Notes: a model not told the origin generated them from the letters alone. Counted from the first letter of the stretch, positions 11,261 to 25,084 are shown. The stretch: DNA of 64,000 nt from Trichoplusia ni (GCF_003590095.1 NC_039488.1:10354001-10418000); one strand, 5' to 3'. Numbers and translations: made by a program.

Positions 11261-11430
11261 ACACAAAACCTAAACTTATTATACACTAAAACCTTCCTCA
11301 AGAATTGCTCTATCTATTGTTGAAAACCGCATCAAAATCCGTTGCGTAGTTTTAAAGATTTAAGCGTTCATAGGGACATACAACATGATGACAGAAAAAG
11401 CGACTTTGTTTTATACTATGTAGTGAAGAT
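11261..11430 (+). repeat. Interspersed repeat fragment, Helitron-like or unclassified
   Basis: Contains CCGCATCAAAATCCGTTGCG, GTAGTTTTAAAGATTTAAGC, CATAGGGACATACA and AAAAGCGACTTTGTTTTATA, a string I recognise as a common lepidopteran repeat. Its ends are not clear. Confidence 0.5.
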
Positions 11431-11439
11431 TCAGAAGAA

Positions 11440-11560
11440 GCATTTTGTCAATCACATAAAGCTTGTCCTACACGGGGATCCAACTCACGACACGTTGCGC
11501 AACTGGGTTTGGCGTGGTGGTCTATACTACTCGGCTATCCATGCAGTCACGTATTAACTC
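11440..11560 (-). repeat. tRNA-derived SINE, family 1, partial
   Basis: The reverse complement shows the A-box side (tagccgag-like), AACCCA(G)TTGCGC, TCGTGAGTTGGATCC as a decayed B box, and CGTGTAGGACAAGC. It is collinear with the copy at 46255-46445. Confidence 0.65.
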
Positions 11561-14500
11561 AGTATGTGTCGTGAAGGGTAACCACCCTAACACCATATAT
11601 AACGCGGTGGTTTCCTAGACAATTAATCCATATCTTATGACTTGTATCGTAGATCCTAGTGGGGCTTAGAAACAGGTGCAAATGCGGCAAGCATTCATGC
11701 CATAACAAAATATAGGTACCTAATTAGTTTAAAAATATTGGTACTTATAAAGCTGGAAAGAAGATAAAAAAAATAGCAAAGTTAACTAAAATATTCCCGA
11801 CATAAAACTTGAATCAACACTACAAGCACTCAATATTCCATATCTTTTTCGAATTCACGCTTAGCAACATAAAAACAAACGGCAAAATATTAAAACAAAT
11901 TGAATATCCGTTGAATAAATTAATTTACACATAACCTAAATACAATTTCCGAACGCGAAACTTTGATCGAAAACCCACTGGTCCGTTGTAGAGAAACAAA
12001 AATTTCCAGCCAGATTTATTCACTGCGCATAGGACATAGGTATATTATTTATTTGCCTGAATAGCTTCATTTGTCGTCGGAAATACGGAGATAGGAGAGG
12101 ACCGGTAATAGCGAAGTATACCTTACGTGAGCGATGCATATGATTGTGACGTGTTTTTATTGGAGGTTTGTCCGGCAGTGGACGCTGCGAATCTGAGAAA
12201 AGCTACCGATTTAAAATTTTATTCGTAAAGCATTTTGTATTGTCTAGAGGATTCGGAAGAGAAGCAATTATTTGAAGTTATTGCTGAGTGCAGTCGTATT
12301 TTGCAATGTATTTCGTTGAGAGATTTTAAATCTTTTTAACGATACCTGAAAAATATACTTAAAAATTATTTTAGAGTACTTAGGTACACGATGGTTCAGG
12401 TTAAATCTCACACTACCTATTTCTACTGGTGGGTATCCATAAGGATTTCCCCGTCATACCAAAAAAGGTCCCGATCTATATCTTAGTTATAATTCTCCAT
12501 TTAGTAGGTACCTTGTCATATTTTTTCGACACTTTTAATCAGCTGGCTAACGCTAGGCAACCAATTGATCTGACCAGTACTCTTTCTATCTCACAAGAAC
12601 CTGATCTTCATTATTAGTTGTCACATTCGAGCAACTGGAGCATTAAAATATTTAAATAACTAAGTATGTCATATTCAGCGCCAGTCGTTAATATTGAATG
12701 AGGTCGAATGGGCTGAACCATTCGGTAGCTAACGAGTTATTGACTAAGTACATGATCAGTTTTTTTGGAAGGCGGATTATTAGTTTATTAATACTTATGC
12801 TTGAGCATATTTAAAAAAGCTATTTCGTATTTGGGGAAGGTATGCCCACTATCGAATACAAACGGATTATATTTTTAACAGAAATCGATCTTGTGTAAAA
12901 TATCCATTAAAAATGTATATAACAAGAAGTTAGATAAATTATGAAATTATCTATCAGAAAATTTCATGACTTTCGTCGTTTATATCAGAAGCAAAACTTA
13001 GTTCTCAAAAAATTACAACATAAAAGAACATGACATAACACAACAAATTTTCCATTGAATCCGCTCCAATTTTCCAAACGGCTACAGCCATTTCGTACAT
13101 GACTTAATTATTTTAACAACGACACAAATTTCATCAACAAAAATGACCTATGCCGTCAAATTGCGAGTTAAATCCGTAGCTGTGCAACGTTCCGCGCACA
13201 GCGATAATGGTTGTCCGACGCTGAGGATTAAAAACATCGTTAACTCTCAAAATGAAACACAAATATTTGCATCATTCAGCGTTATGCGTGTATGGCCAAA
13301 GCATTATAGTTGAAATTAATAAGCTTTGTTTTGTTATTTTAGGTTGGACTAAAATTATTGTGTACCGAAGGATCAGGTGCCGGAATATCGATGTTCTGGT
13401 CCTTTATGGTCCTTGTAGCCATTTTAATTAATATTAGATATTTATTGGATCCGCAAACAAGGTGAGCTAATGGGCTTACGAGGAAATCCTCCTCATTCAT
13501 ATAATTAATTAACATAAGACCAATGGAAGAAAAATGTCTTTTGCGATGACCCCAAAAATAATTACGGATGGGAAGACCGCTATTAATTTACTATAAGACC
13601 AGATGTTAGCCCAAAAGTAACCCCTCGTCATGATATATCTAGATAGTGATTCATAGGTGCGTATTATAACCGAAGCCGTTTCTTTTGTGAGTCTCACAAT
13701 GATAATATCAGGATCGAATCTAATCTTCAAATGGAGGATTTCATCCAACATTTTCTGTTCATAAGAAATATCTTACTTTCAATACATTCGATAAGTAATA
13801 CTTGGGTCCTTGGGTACGCACTTATAATCTGAATATAAAGGAATATTGACTCGTACCTAATAAAATAATTTGAGATATTTTTCGTCGGTAATTTTGTGGA
13901 GTACTCAACGTAAGTGGCTGTTATTGTAAGTCAATGTTGGTTTTGTATTTTTGTAAGAGGTTTCGTGTATTGATAGAAACGGCCCTGCTCGGTGACTCGA
14001 GGTTCTTTCGGAATCATTTTAACTAAAGACTTTAAAGATAGGTATTGGTGGAATATTTTTAAAATTCTCTAGAAGACGGTTTAATGGCTTACAGTGGAAA
14101 ATGAAAATGAATGTGAAAGCGGGATCATTAAAAACTTTTCGGATATTTCTAAGAACATGGCGTGCGTTTATTGACATAATTTTGCCTGAATTTTGAATTT
14201 AATTTTAGTTTCCAGTATGCTTACAATCCTCTTAGGTAAGAACCTTCCGAATGCATATCGAAAGACCTGAAAAGATCATTACATAACGGTATTATACCCT
14301 GTTCAAGTGCGTATAAAACCATAAGGACCATTAAGGCTCAAAAGACCAATGTCCTATAACTCCGTCGTTATAGTTAGAGGTCATTGCCTCGTACCGGGTA
14401 TTGCTGGCTGTGTCATATTTTATTTGGACGTTAAAACTTTTTCATTGGCCGTCGATATGAGATATGGTTTCCTCGGTATCTAGTATTAGTTTTTGTGAAA

Positions 14501-16238
14501 TATGTCTGGAATGTGTAGTTAACTGAGATATAAGTTTTGAGACTGTCTGCGTCATTGGTTTCTTAGGTTTTTCGACATTTTTTTTGATAATGTGAAAGAG
14601 ACTAAATCAAGAATAGGGATTTAAATGTAGGAGCTTATAAATAGTGTATATTTTTTTGCTTTTTATGCTCTTGGTATACAAAAAATAAAAAATAGATTTA
14701 CTTAATTACCAGTTCAGATGACTATAGTTACGACTACAGGAATTTCGATAGGTACTTAAAAAAGATAAAGAGTACAACCAAGCTGCATCCTATATTTGAT
14801 TGAAATTCTCCAAAAATACTATTAGTGTTTTGTCATAATGCGTTTCATAAATTGCAACCTACTTTTTTAATTAGTATATTACATACAATTGAATTACAAT
14901 CGTACAAAACAAACATATAAATCACTTGGATAAATGTATTGTCACTACAAATTACAGAAATACTCAATCCGTAGCAGCGCCTACGCGGATTCGCTACGAC
15001 ATTATCGCAGGTGTTCCACAGTTGCTACGGCGTAGCTGTCTTTGTTAATTAGCGGTGATCTTGTTGTTAGATCATTACTGCTTAGCGACAGAGGATTTAT
15101 GTTAATCGTATTAGATATGAACCGAAATCAATAAATACGAATACAATGAATACTTTGTATTAATAATGCTACTTATAGTTAAAGCCCTAAGGGATATTGG
15201 TTTGGTTACACTGGTTGCTATCATTTTCTAAGTGGCTTTAGGCATCATAAGAAGAGTTTTCCATTCCTCTTAATTTTTTATGTTTTTTAACTTAGTACTT
15301 TGGACTGAATGAACCGAGTATTTATTGCTTATTATTTTATTCAATGATGAATAGATTTTATTTGGACGCATACATTTTTATCTAGTTTGGTTTAGTAATT
15401 TTGTTTGAAATTTTTGTTATAAATATAACCAAGTATCTTATTACTTACAGCTTTAATCACTCAAGCTACTGAATCTATCACATGCTGTATGTTAGATTTA
15501 TCAATTCTATGACGATATATTATAATGAACGTTTAGGAGATTTCAGATCTATAGTAGTCGATCATGTCATTTAATTATTAATCATTTGATTCGGCGTAGT
15601 ACGTCTAGATTACTACTACTACCACTACTTAAGATTTTGTTTTAAAGAAAAATCACCGACGTTTCTGAAGAACAGCTGCTGTTTTTATTGAACATTCGTT
15701 TGAGTAAATTAATAACTGTTGTTGTTGCTGTTGTAAACCTTAAACAAAACCCGACGGGAAAAAGTCTTTTGTTTTATTTCTCTACAATATTTTCCCTTCT
15801 GTTATGCAAGTAGAATATACAAAGGAAAACTTCAGGAAAACTATATTACACGCTGTAAAAATTTTGTGATTAACACGAGGTAATGGCGCGTCGGTATTAT
15901 AGTTTCAGTTTAAATAAAGGTCCCACATGTTTTGAAGTTTTTTTTTTTTTTAGATTGTATATTGGAATGTATTAAAGCAGTGATTTTGGTTGGTAAACGT
16001 TTTTTACTTTGTATTTAGAGAGTCAGCCAGAAGTACTTGTACATGTTTTAAAAACTTTCTGAGCGCCAAAAGCAAGAATATTCTGTCTTTGCCTACTAGA
16101 CAACTGATAAACAATACATCTAAATACGTACATTTTATAAATTAATTACACAGGGAGATCAAATGCTGCTATAATTAGTTGACTTAGCTTTATTTGATAA
16201 TATTCAGTCGCTTAGTAGGTAATTACAACATATGTGTG

Positions 16239-16300
16239 TTAGCGCGTTCAAACAAACAAACTCTTCAACTTTATATATTAGTATAGACAGATAGTATAGA
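16239..16300 (-). repeat. Helitron-like family A, terminal fragment
   Basis: Shares TTAGCGCGTTCAAACAAACA and TTTATATATTAGTATAGA with the copies at 10587-10826 and 29228-29425. The CTAG end is missing. Confidence 0.65.
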
Positions 16301-16864
16301 TAACCATCAGAATTCTACTCACAATGTCATACTTGTGAACGCGGCAACTAATAAAAAAAATAGCAGCGTCAACAGAGATTCTCAACATTTTAATTCTACG
16401 GAAAACAGTCGTGTGCAACATTTTTAATACAGCGTACTTTGTATAATTTTAACATGCGCACAGTGGAAGATTTATTTCAAATTTTTGTTAAAGCGGAACT
16501 TTAAATATCTCATAAACCGCGTGTGTATGTTACAGTAAGTTTACAGAAATCGAAAATGCAAATCCTGAACATTGCTATTTCATTTTTTTTTTAATTCTTC
16601 TATTGTTACATTCATGTCAGTGTAGCGGCTGTATTACCTTATAGTTATACATGTACGTGATTGAAAGTTCGAATACGATTGATAAATATTATGATTGATT
16701 GATGGATTGAATCCAGGCTACAAGCTGGTATTTAATTTCAGCAGTTTCTTTAGCATAATATGTACTGGTTGTCGTCTTACAGATGAGTAGGTGAGACTGT
16801 ATATGTCTATAGATGTTGTGGATGAGTTAAATCCAAGCCCATCGGAGTAATCATAAAATCTTAC

Positions 16865-16889
16865 ATCTAGAAAAGTCACTTTTCTAGAT
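16865..16889. repeat. Perfect 11-bp inverted repeat, 3-nt loop
   Basis: ATCTAGAAAAG, TCA, CTTTTCTAGAT. A short hairpin with no associated feature. Confidence 0.6.
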
Positions 16890-17846
16890 TTTCAGCTTTC
16901 ATAGTCCGTGTGAGGGACTCTTTACTGCATTATAGTCGAGTTACTAAGTTAATAGCGGAACATAAATACGTATTATTTTAATGCTTTAGTCATTTATGTT
17001 AATAAAGGCAGAAGGCAACCAAAAGTGCGACATGTATCAAATACTTTAATCTGGAAACAATAAAGAGCTCTAAAAGGCTTTATAGTTGATCCATACAAAA
17101 AAATTAGTAAAACCTCATTTGCAGGGTAAAAATCGAACCCTGTTATTAGTTAGAGGTCTCCGCTGTCTATTCATCTTTCTTCACCAGAATGTGTCATAAT
17201 ATGGCAATATACGTCAAATGGTAATATGTTGACGGTTGGATTTTTCCAGATTATGTCAGCAGATTGACGATAACTAATATTGTTAAAGTCATAAATATGA
17301 TGGATGACTATTTTGGGTTTAAATATTAAGATCTCTCAAAACTTAGTCCGGTTATACTTACAGGTTTTTTTCTTTGAACGAAAACGTTCATAGTCTCAGC
17401 AAATAGATTTAATCAAAATATTATTGTCTTCGTAGACAACATGGCGTCACTTTACTTATTTGTTGAAATTGCAAATACGAAGCACCAATGCCCTTATATC
17501 CACTTGAATTATGCTGACCATATTTATGAACAAATATTTAAATAGATAAGACGTTTGTTGCAACGAAAATAAGACAATATTATCTTTTAAAAAAGGTTAC
17601 GTTCTCTAAAACCAGTCCATAACTTTGTAGATAAAGTAAAACTTTTCCATAATATACGAATTACTGTCATATATTTTATTGGTTACAAACACTTTTCTTT
17701 ATCCATTGAATACAGTCAACTACTGTTGTAGTAAACTCAGTCACGGAATTCATGTAAAAGCAGTAGGAAAAGGTTGTAAAAAAATGGAACTTAATTCATA
17801 CAGAATAGAATTGTTTTTGTATATACACAGAAAACGGATTTATCAC

Positions 17847-17950
17847 GCGTATTTATCGGGATTGCCCGACTAGTTTCGGACCCAACCGGAGTCCTTAATC
17901 GTGAGCTGACGCGGCGGGGTCGCCAGTCGGGCAATCCCAGTCAATACTCG
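17847..17950. mobile_element. Palindromic MITE-like element, best copy
   Basis: A 14-bp perfect inverted repeat GGGATTGCCCGACT (17858-17871) and AGTCGGGCAATCCC (17925-17938) lies inside weaker matching flanks (CGCGTATTTATC and TCAATACTCG). The centre is GC-rich (GGACCCAACCGG, CTGACGCGGCGGGGT). Related copies are at 19727-19860 and, very decayed, 31000-31080. Superfamily not assigned; no clear TSD. Confidence 0.6.
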
Positions 17951-19726
17951 AGTAGGCCGTTGCTTCATTTAAGATATTTAAAATAATCACCAAATTTATT
18001 ATAAAAAGAACTGTGAGTTAGACTGTGTGCTAGCTTAAAGGTTCGGTAAACATTTGACAAACATTTAAATGGTCGAAGCTTTGGCGGACATTGTCAGTTT
18101 GGTTTGAAGGATCTTCAAATGTTCCAAAAAACACGTAATATTTGAGAAAATCATGTTGGATAGTCCCGTTAACATTAAGGTTGATTTTTGTCTGTATTTG
18201 AAATCCTTGTCGTGTTTCCGACTATACTAGGAGAATAAAGGTGCATATATCTACGTAAATGGTGGGTCATTCGGGGGTCAATCTCCCTTAAGGACATTGC
18301 GCTGAAAATAACAGTCCTGCTCTGTGATAAAGGTTGTGATACACTGAGATTTAACGTAGTACTTCTTAATGTAATACTTTTTTTTAACAACACGTATTTT
18401 TTTTTATACTCTTATATTATCTCGTTCCCGATGGCGTTGAATTTAACTCATAATCATTTCGGTACTAGGCATTATGAAAGTGTTAAATTATGCGTACTTA
18501 TGTACGTGTGTATATATTTTGGCTTCCTCTTCACGTTGGAACGGACCGCAGTATAGTTTGTACTTATAAAGCATACCTATATCAGTAAATCAATTTGCGA
18601 ATTCATTACCGTCACCAGTTTTTTAGGACTTACGCGAAGATATCTAGGATACTCATTATTAAATGTCTGTTTGTTGTCAAAAATAGTTAAACACAACGCT
18701 AATACGCTAATATCAGACAATATATGTAGGTAGCAACAATATGCTCACAATACTTCACCATAATTACCTATTAAATAAAAAAAAAACCTTCTAATTTTAT
18801 CAAAGGAAAAAAGACCTCAAAGTACCTCCACCCTTACCCTCTACAGAATAGTAGCACGTCCTCGTATCTCACGTCGCGTGATATTGGGCGGACCAAAATT
18901 ATATGCATTCCGTCGCAAAGGGTGCCTGCATACAACCTTTTTGGGTAGCCTTCTACACACAAAAGAAAAAATCGAGATTCCATTCGTGAAAACGTATTGA
19001 ATTGATTTGAGCTTTGAATTCTCGATGTGTAAGGGTTGGGATATTAATGTCAAATAAAATATGGGGATACAAATATGTTTACAAGATAGACCTGATAGAT
19101 ACTGACCTAAACGGTGTAGCAAAATAAAACTGACACGACGTATAGATCGAGCAACAATAATTTCATTAGATTTTATAAGATAAATAGTATTTTTTTTAAG
19201 ATGTTGCCGTATTCTTAAACAGCAACACATGAATCCAAGTTGCTTTTGTTTTAGAACTGATACATTTTATAAAGAGAACACTGGTTATTTCTTTGTTAAG
19301 AACAAAAAAAACGTCATTCTTTTTCCCACATACTTTTATAAACCCTTTGATTATACATCCATAATAACTTACTTAAAACTAGAATCAATGTACGTTGAGA
19401 ACTGGTTAAAAGGCTAAAACAGAATTCAATTCAATTACCGTTCCATTATAAAATGTAGAATAGAACATTAAAAATTAATAGGATAAACAGTGAATCCATT
19501 TCAAGCTGTCTGATACAACAAAGCAAGCCGGCTATTGTTCCCCGGGGCGCTGTTACTATTATTCAATTTAGTGTTAAGCCGAAAACCGAAAGCTGAAACA
19601 AGAAACGTTATCCAGAAGTACTCATCTGTCGGAAACTTGGGTTAGTTGTTAAAAATGGTGACTTGAAATTGATTCGACGAGCTGGATAATGTAAAATTTA
19701 AAAATAACGATGTCTCGGTTATACAC

Positions 19727-19860
19727 CTGTATTTATTGTGATTGCATGACTACTTGGACCTAACCGGGGTCTTTAATCATTAACTGACGCTTCGGTGGCA
19801 TCGCGAGTTGAACAGATCGGACTCTGGTTTTCGCCGAAACTATAACTGAAAATACTCGTC
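19727..19860. repeat. Second copy of the 17847 palindromic element, diverged
   Basis: Keeps TGTATTTATTGTGATTGC, GGACCTAACCGGGGTC, TTAATCATTAACTGACGC and AAAATACTCGTC in the same order as the 17847 copy. Confidence 0.6.
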
Positions 19861-21918
19861 AGAAAACCCTTGCATTTTTTAAGAATAAGTTAACCTCACG
19901 AATGTTGCTTCGGAACTGTTGATGTTGTAGAAATCGTATAGTTTTAACGATAGTCACAACCCTGGTTTAAGGGTTCATTAATGTCGCCAATATATTCACA
20001 TGAATATTAACTTTTGCACGCTATTTTTTTAACTCTTTGTGTTACTAATAAATTAGAGTTTATATATGTATAATCAGAGTATGTATAATTAAGGCCATGA
20101 CAAAGCAGCGTTATTTAATTTGAATAACATTGAACACAATACTTTTTGCAACTCATCCATAACCAGTCATCTTGTGTCAATATATTTTTCGTAGGTAGTT
20201 GCGCGGCTAAAGTCAAAAGCATCGCATTTTCCAGAAAAATCGCCTCCAAATACAAACTCCAAAAAGTAATATAATAATGTATGAACTACGTCCAAACTTG
20301 TTCAATATCAAAATTATTTTCTCAAATCTTGCAGGGAAGCTCAACCATTGAATATTATTCATCCATCCGTCATTTATACTGGCCGCGTCTCTAACACGGT
20401 CAACGCACTCGTTCGGAAAACACCCATACTTACAAACAGTTCTGCGATAACGCACTGAACAAATCGCTTTTACCTCAACAACTTCCTGAATCGATTTTTA
20501 TTGAATCGCTCTTAGATAAGAATGGATGGTGTTTGAAGTTTCGCTCGGCGCCAGAAACATCGTCCGCCACTAAAACTTTGGTCGTCAACATTTTTCAAAA
20601 GGATCTCTTGTTCTACGTGTAGTTCTTCATAAACAACTTCTGCGACCTAGTTCTCATTTAACTTTTACTCTACAAATTGTTGTGGCTTCTTTTGATATAC
20701 GTTCATAATATTCATTATGTTGAAGGTGTGTTAAAAGTTATGTAATTTAATAACGAGATGAGTTTTTAAAAGTGTAGACGTTGCTCCTCGTAAAGTTCTC
20801 TCGAGTGGCGAAACTGTCGACGTTCTCGATATTGTTTTGTTTGTTTGAATTCTTTTTGCATGAAAACAGTACGAATCAACATGGAATATTCATCAACTGG
20901 AAAATGGGATATAGCCTTAATTGTTGTTTTCGTGTCCAAAATGATAAAACAGCCAGAAGTTCCTCGAATCGATCAGGAAATGCTTCAACCAATACTAGGG
21001 TATTTGCAAAACTCAATGTTTACAGAACTTGATGTTATTCGTACTTCCTGTCATGTTTGTTACTTTTATCTCAAAGGGGAACTCCTTTAAGGTTTTATTT
21101 TATGACAGTGTGTACAAATACAATTTTCACTTTGACTCGATTTTCTTTCGTCGCGTTGTGCAGCGAGACTGAAGATATTATGATTAAACTTAGCGGGTAA
21201 GTATGAGTATTCAAATGAATTCGAGCAGTGGGTTAAGTAAATGTATCTTTGAAAGGATTATGGCTGCAGTTTTCCTTGAACGTCTTACTTTGCTTTTCGG
21301 AAGACTATGTTTGAATTGCAATAAATTCTAAGTTGCTAGCTGCTTTCTTAAGTGCCGGGCAAGCTAAAATAAATGTTCTGCATGTATAGAAGATTTCAAT
21401 AATTACAAAAAACAAATATCAGAAATATCAAGCCCAAAAAATACCAGATGAATTTCGCGTTCATCCGCAGATCGAAGCCTCATATTTTCCGCACTCTAAC
21501 CCCATGTTTTTACTATCAACATTGACTAGACGACGGACCATAGAGAAAGCGGCGCGTAATGACTCTAGCTGTCATTAGCCAAGCTCTTGAGGCAGATTGA
21601 AAATTTAACGAGCAACATCCCTGATACAGGGCGGAGAGCTGCATCTTAATAACTTCTTTATGTCATGTTTATTTTTTAAATCTGCGTATAATGCAGCACG
21701 GTTTTAATATACTCCGGATTTTATGGCAGTGCTTTTTTGTTGTTTTCGGTAGGGTGTGTTGTCTAGGGATATTACATTTCGTTTTATTATATTGATATTG
21801 CCTTTGTCATTTTGTTAAAAGAGCTCTTGTAGTTTTATATTAGATGTACAAAAACATTTTGTGTACTTTTTAACTAGTACATCGGACGCCGTTAAAAAAA
21901 AAAAGCTTAAATATAAAT

Positions 21919-21936
21919 GCCCCACGTTGGGCGCCA
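21919..21936 (-). other. Primer-binding-site-like sequence of an LTR retrotransposon
   Basis: The minus strand reads TGGCGCCCAACGTGGGGC, the classic primer-binding site next to the 5' LTR of Gypsy/mag-type and retrovirus-like elements. No LTR pair, gag or pol is visible nearby, so at most this is a small remnant. Confidence 0.4.
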
Positions 21937-22424
21937 TTATGACAATTCAATATTATCAACTATGACTAGAAGGAAACAAGCTATTATTTCCTGCATAATG
22001 CAATGAAAATCTGAAATAAAAATCGGTTAACATTTTTCCCTAGCATCCAGTTCCTACCCTAACTGGCTTCAGATTCCCGTAAGCATACACGATGCATCAA
22101 AATTTATTAGCTCCACCGTTTGTCGGGCTTCTTAGTAAAAGGATATTTCCAGTGAAACGGTGCATAATTTTTACATCGCAAGTGTACTCTGTATGAAGTG
22201 GTCGGTCACAGTCGTACAGAATTCCATTAGCGAGTTTTGGACGTAGGCCAGACTGGTCGTGTAAATCGGAAGAATTTTGATTTTTGGAGATGCGGCGTTA
22301 GGTAGTCACGTTGATTATTTATTCGAAGTTTAAGTATCAGAATTAAAAGTAAAAAAGATAAATGTGTCCGACTCATACTTATCATACTTTATTTTTTGCG
22401 AGTCTGAAGGTTTCGTTTAAATAG

Positions 22425-22545
22425 GCTAAAAACTAATCTGGCTATCATCTCCGTCAATGAGATACAACCTTGTGACAGAAAGAAAGCGGTGCCTTAATAA
22501 AGAAGTTCCGCTTTTATCTTTTAGGTACGGAACTATAAAATTAAT
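22425..22545 (-). repeat. Fragment of GTCY-type interspersed repeat
   Basis: The plus strand has GGCTATCATCTCCGTCAATG, AGATACAACCTTGTGACAGA and TTTTAGGTACGGAAC. It is collinear and inverted relative to 54285-54420 (CCGTCCGTTCATCACCAG, CATGTCATGAATC). Confidence 0.5.
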
Positions 22546-25084
22546 TAAATGAGAGACTTTTAGTTCGTTTTAAATCTTGCAATAAGGCTTCTTAATTGAA
22601 AATATTACTGTAGTGAGTAGTCCTAATAGTACTATTACTTACTCAAAACATCTGTCATACACTCTTTAAATAATTATATTGTAACAAATAACTGAAATTA
22701 GAAAATGTGACTGCGTTACAAAAACCCTAACCATTTACCCCTTACTTTGGAAGTTTGATACCAGTTTACCCTACTGCACAATTTCCTATTCATTGGCGAA
22801 CCCTTGCAAACTGGTCGCAGAGACCACGAATTAAAATGTAGGAACTGTCCACTTCATCCAATGCGAGTGGACTGCAAATAATTAGAACTCGTCGGTTGAG
22901 CAATAAAAGGGTTATGACGTCATTCACGCACTTCTCACTCAGCTTGCCTCGAATGTGGTCTAACTTTCACAGCAATGAAGTTGCTGTGAAAGTTAGAATT
23001 CTGCATGAATTCTCCGCATAGAAAATGTTGAAAAAAATTGTCACTGGATAAATGTTGGTTACTTTTTTGTGTGTTAGATGAATTTTACTTTTTGGTGTAT
23101 TGGAAAAGTTTTACTATGTTGCACATGGAAAAGCATAAAAAAATTCACTCCGTCAGTGGAATAAAACTATTCAAATGTTTAAGTCAAAACTAAAAGTTCG
23201 ATGGCGTTCTTAAATGTCGTTAACAAGAATAAAATTGTAGGTTGACTTTACGACTTGGAAAGCTTAACAATAGCACACATTTCTCTCATAAGCATGTAAG
23301 TAAACAACTAGAAAAACTATTGACCATCAATAGAATTTCGCAGTTATAAATTTCAAGCTTGACTTTACTTTTTCAACTATCATACAACAACACTATGAAT
23401 TTTCCAGCATGTAGGATTTTCAGTTATTTTAAATGAAAACTCTTTGTTCCTACATACATTTCCCGAATGCAACTCGTGACACGTCTATTAAAATTCTTGC
23501 TTTATTTAAATTCAGTGTCAGACATGATAATTTATGACTTTTCAAGTTTTCATATCTGTGATATTCGGGACTGATTTATTAGTAATCCGGTTTATTTATT
23601 GCTAGCTTGTTTCCTGATCGTTTACAAGAGTTTTGAGTTATTGTTCCTGAATGTGGATGATGTACTATGACGCTTTTTCGTTCCATAAACATTAGAAAAT
23701 TTCAGAAATTCGTATATTTACTGTTGGGGTATTTGGCGTAAATTGGCTATTTAAATATTAAAATTACATAAAATAAGTTCGCTGCTTAATTAGCATACCG
23801 TGAAGTTGAAGATTACGTGTGGTTGGTACAAGTTATTAATAGCACCAGTTTCCAAGAAATTTCCAAGCATACTCAGAAAAAAGTTTACGATTTCCTTGAA
23901 TTTTACCTAAGGAAGTGGACTCCTAAACCTATAAGGTAGCAAGACAAACAGGCGTTCACACAAATTGAATTGGTTCACCGTAAAATATTCATTTATTCAC
24001 TACAATCTGCAACAGGGATGCATTATGTTCCAACTTTGAGCGCTTCTGATTCAAACTCTACTGTGAATTATACATGAGATGATATTCTCAATCTGTCGCG
24101 TATAGTGGCCAGTTTACTTGAACCCCAACCTCCCCCTGAAATGTAAAGAATTTGGGTGTTATAAGTGTGTTTGGGGGAGCAATGAGGGGTCTCGTGAAGC
24201 TAGTTTTTGGGGCTTATGTTTTCGTTCGCGGCGAAAGTTTGACAAATAGCTCGTAGTGCAGTGTCAGTTACTACGATAAGCCGATAGGTCCTTTTGGTGT
24301 GTGAGCGTTTTCCAAAGTATCAGTTTCGAGTTTGTCCGTTCCCGGTGATTTATTTTATCGCTTACTTTTTCTCGCAAATATTTTTGTTTGTGTAAGTGTT
24401 TTATAAAAGAAAGATAGATTGTAGGAATGGACAGAAAAGTTGAATGGATTAAGGTTCAGATTAAAAGATTTGACTTTTAGTTATCGACGAGATTATTTTG
24501 TTCAGGTACTTAACCCTTTTGGTCTCATGAAAAGTCATAGCTAAACAATTGAAGTTGAGTAAATGCTTTGCTGTAGCTGCTTAACAAAAATCTAATAAAT
24601 TCGAGTTGAGTTTTAAACAATAAAAAAACAGTTAAAAATTGCGGCAATGGTAAAATCTCTTGAAATCCAACTTTGTAATAAACGGACAAACAGCGGAGCT
24701 TCAACATAAGGGGATATGTTTATACAAAAGTAGTTCAAAATAAAAATCATTATTCCATTACTTTCCCTAACAAAACCGTAAATAAAAGTTGAAACACCTA
24801 GAAATTCTGACGCCTAAATAGTTACCGTATAAAAGCTAAATTTCGTCCAACTTCAGTAGGCAGTCCGGTAATGGGCAAACTTAGGGGCACTGCGCTTTGT
24901 AGTTCCACCATACAACTTAATTATCAAGCCGGCTACCGGGTAATTACGTCACTGGACGATCGATCACTGTACGCCATGGCTCTTTGATGTTTTCGTAACT
25001 GTTTTTTGAGTGCTGTTTTTTTTGTACCTACCGGCTTTTTGATGGTTTTTGTGAACTGGCCTTATAGGTACGTAATTTTGTTAT
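22546..25084. other. No gene seen; one hairpin and a weak 5'-exon-like stretch
   Basis: Mostly featureless AT-rich DNA. A CRE-type site TGACGTCA occurs at about 22916. Around 24230-24400 base composition rises and a GTAAGTG donor-like site follows; this is treated as a weak hint only. Confidence 0.5.
22959..22997. repeat. Perfect 17-bp inverted repeat, 5-nt loop
   Basis: TCTAACTTTCACAGCAA (22959-22975), loop TGAAG, and the exact complement at 22981-22997. Confidence 0.85.

Larger units (their letters stand above)
11564..17846. other. No gene seen; one Helitron-like fragment and one hairpin
   Basis: 6.3 kb of AT-rich DNA. The open frames here (for example minus 13751-13509) have no recognisable domain or splice context. 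The only structured pieces are the element fragment at 16239-16300 and the inverted repeat at 16865-16889. Confidence 0.6.
17951..22424. other. No gene seen; one MITE copy and one PBS-like site
   Basis: The open frames at 18841-19230 (minus) and 20781-21090 (plus) show no known domain, no coding-like composition and no supporting splice sites. Structured pieces are listed separately. Confidence 0.55.

Noticed and set aside
13509..13751. 80-codon minus open frame
   Set aside because: No recognisable domain, no splice or promoter context, and composition like surrounding AT-rich DNA.
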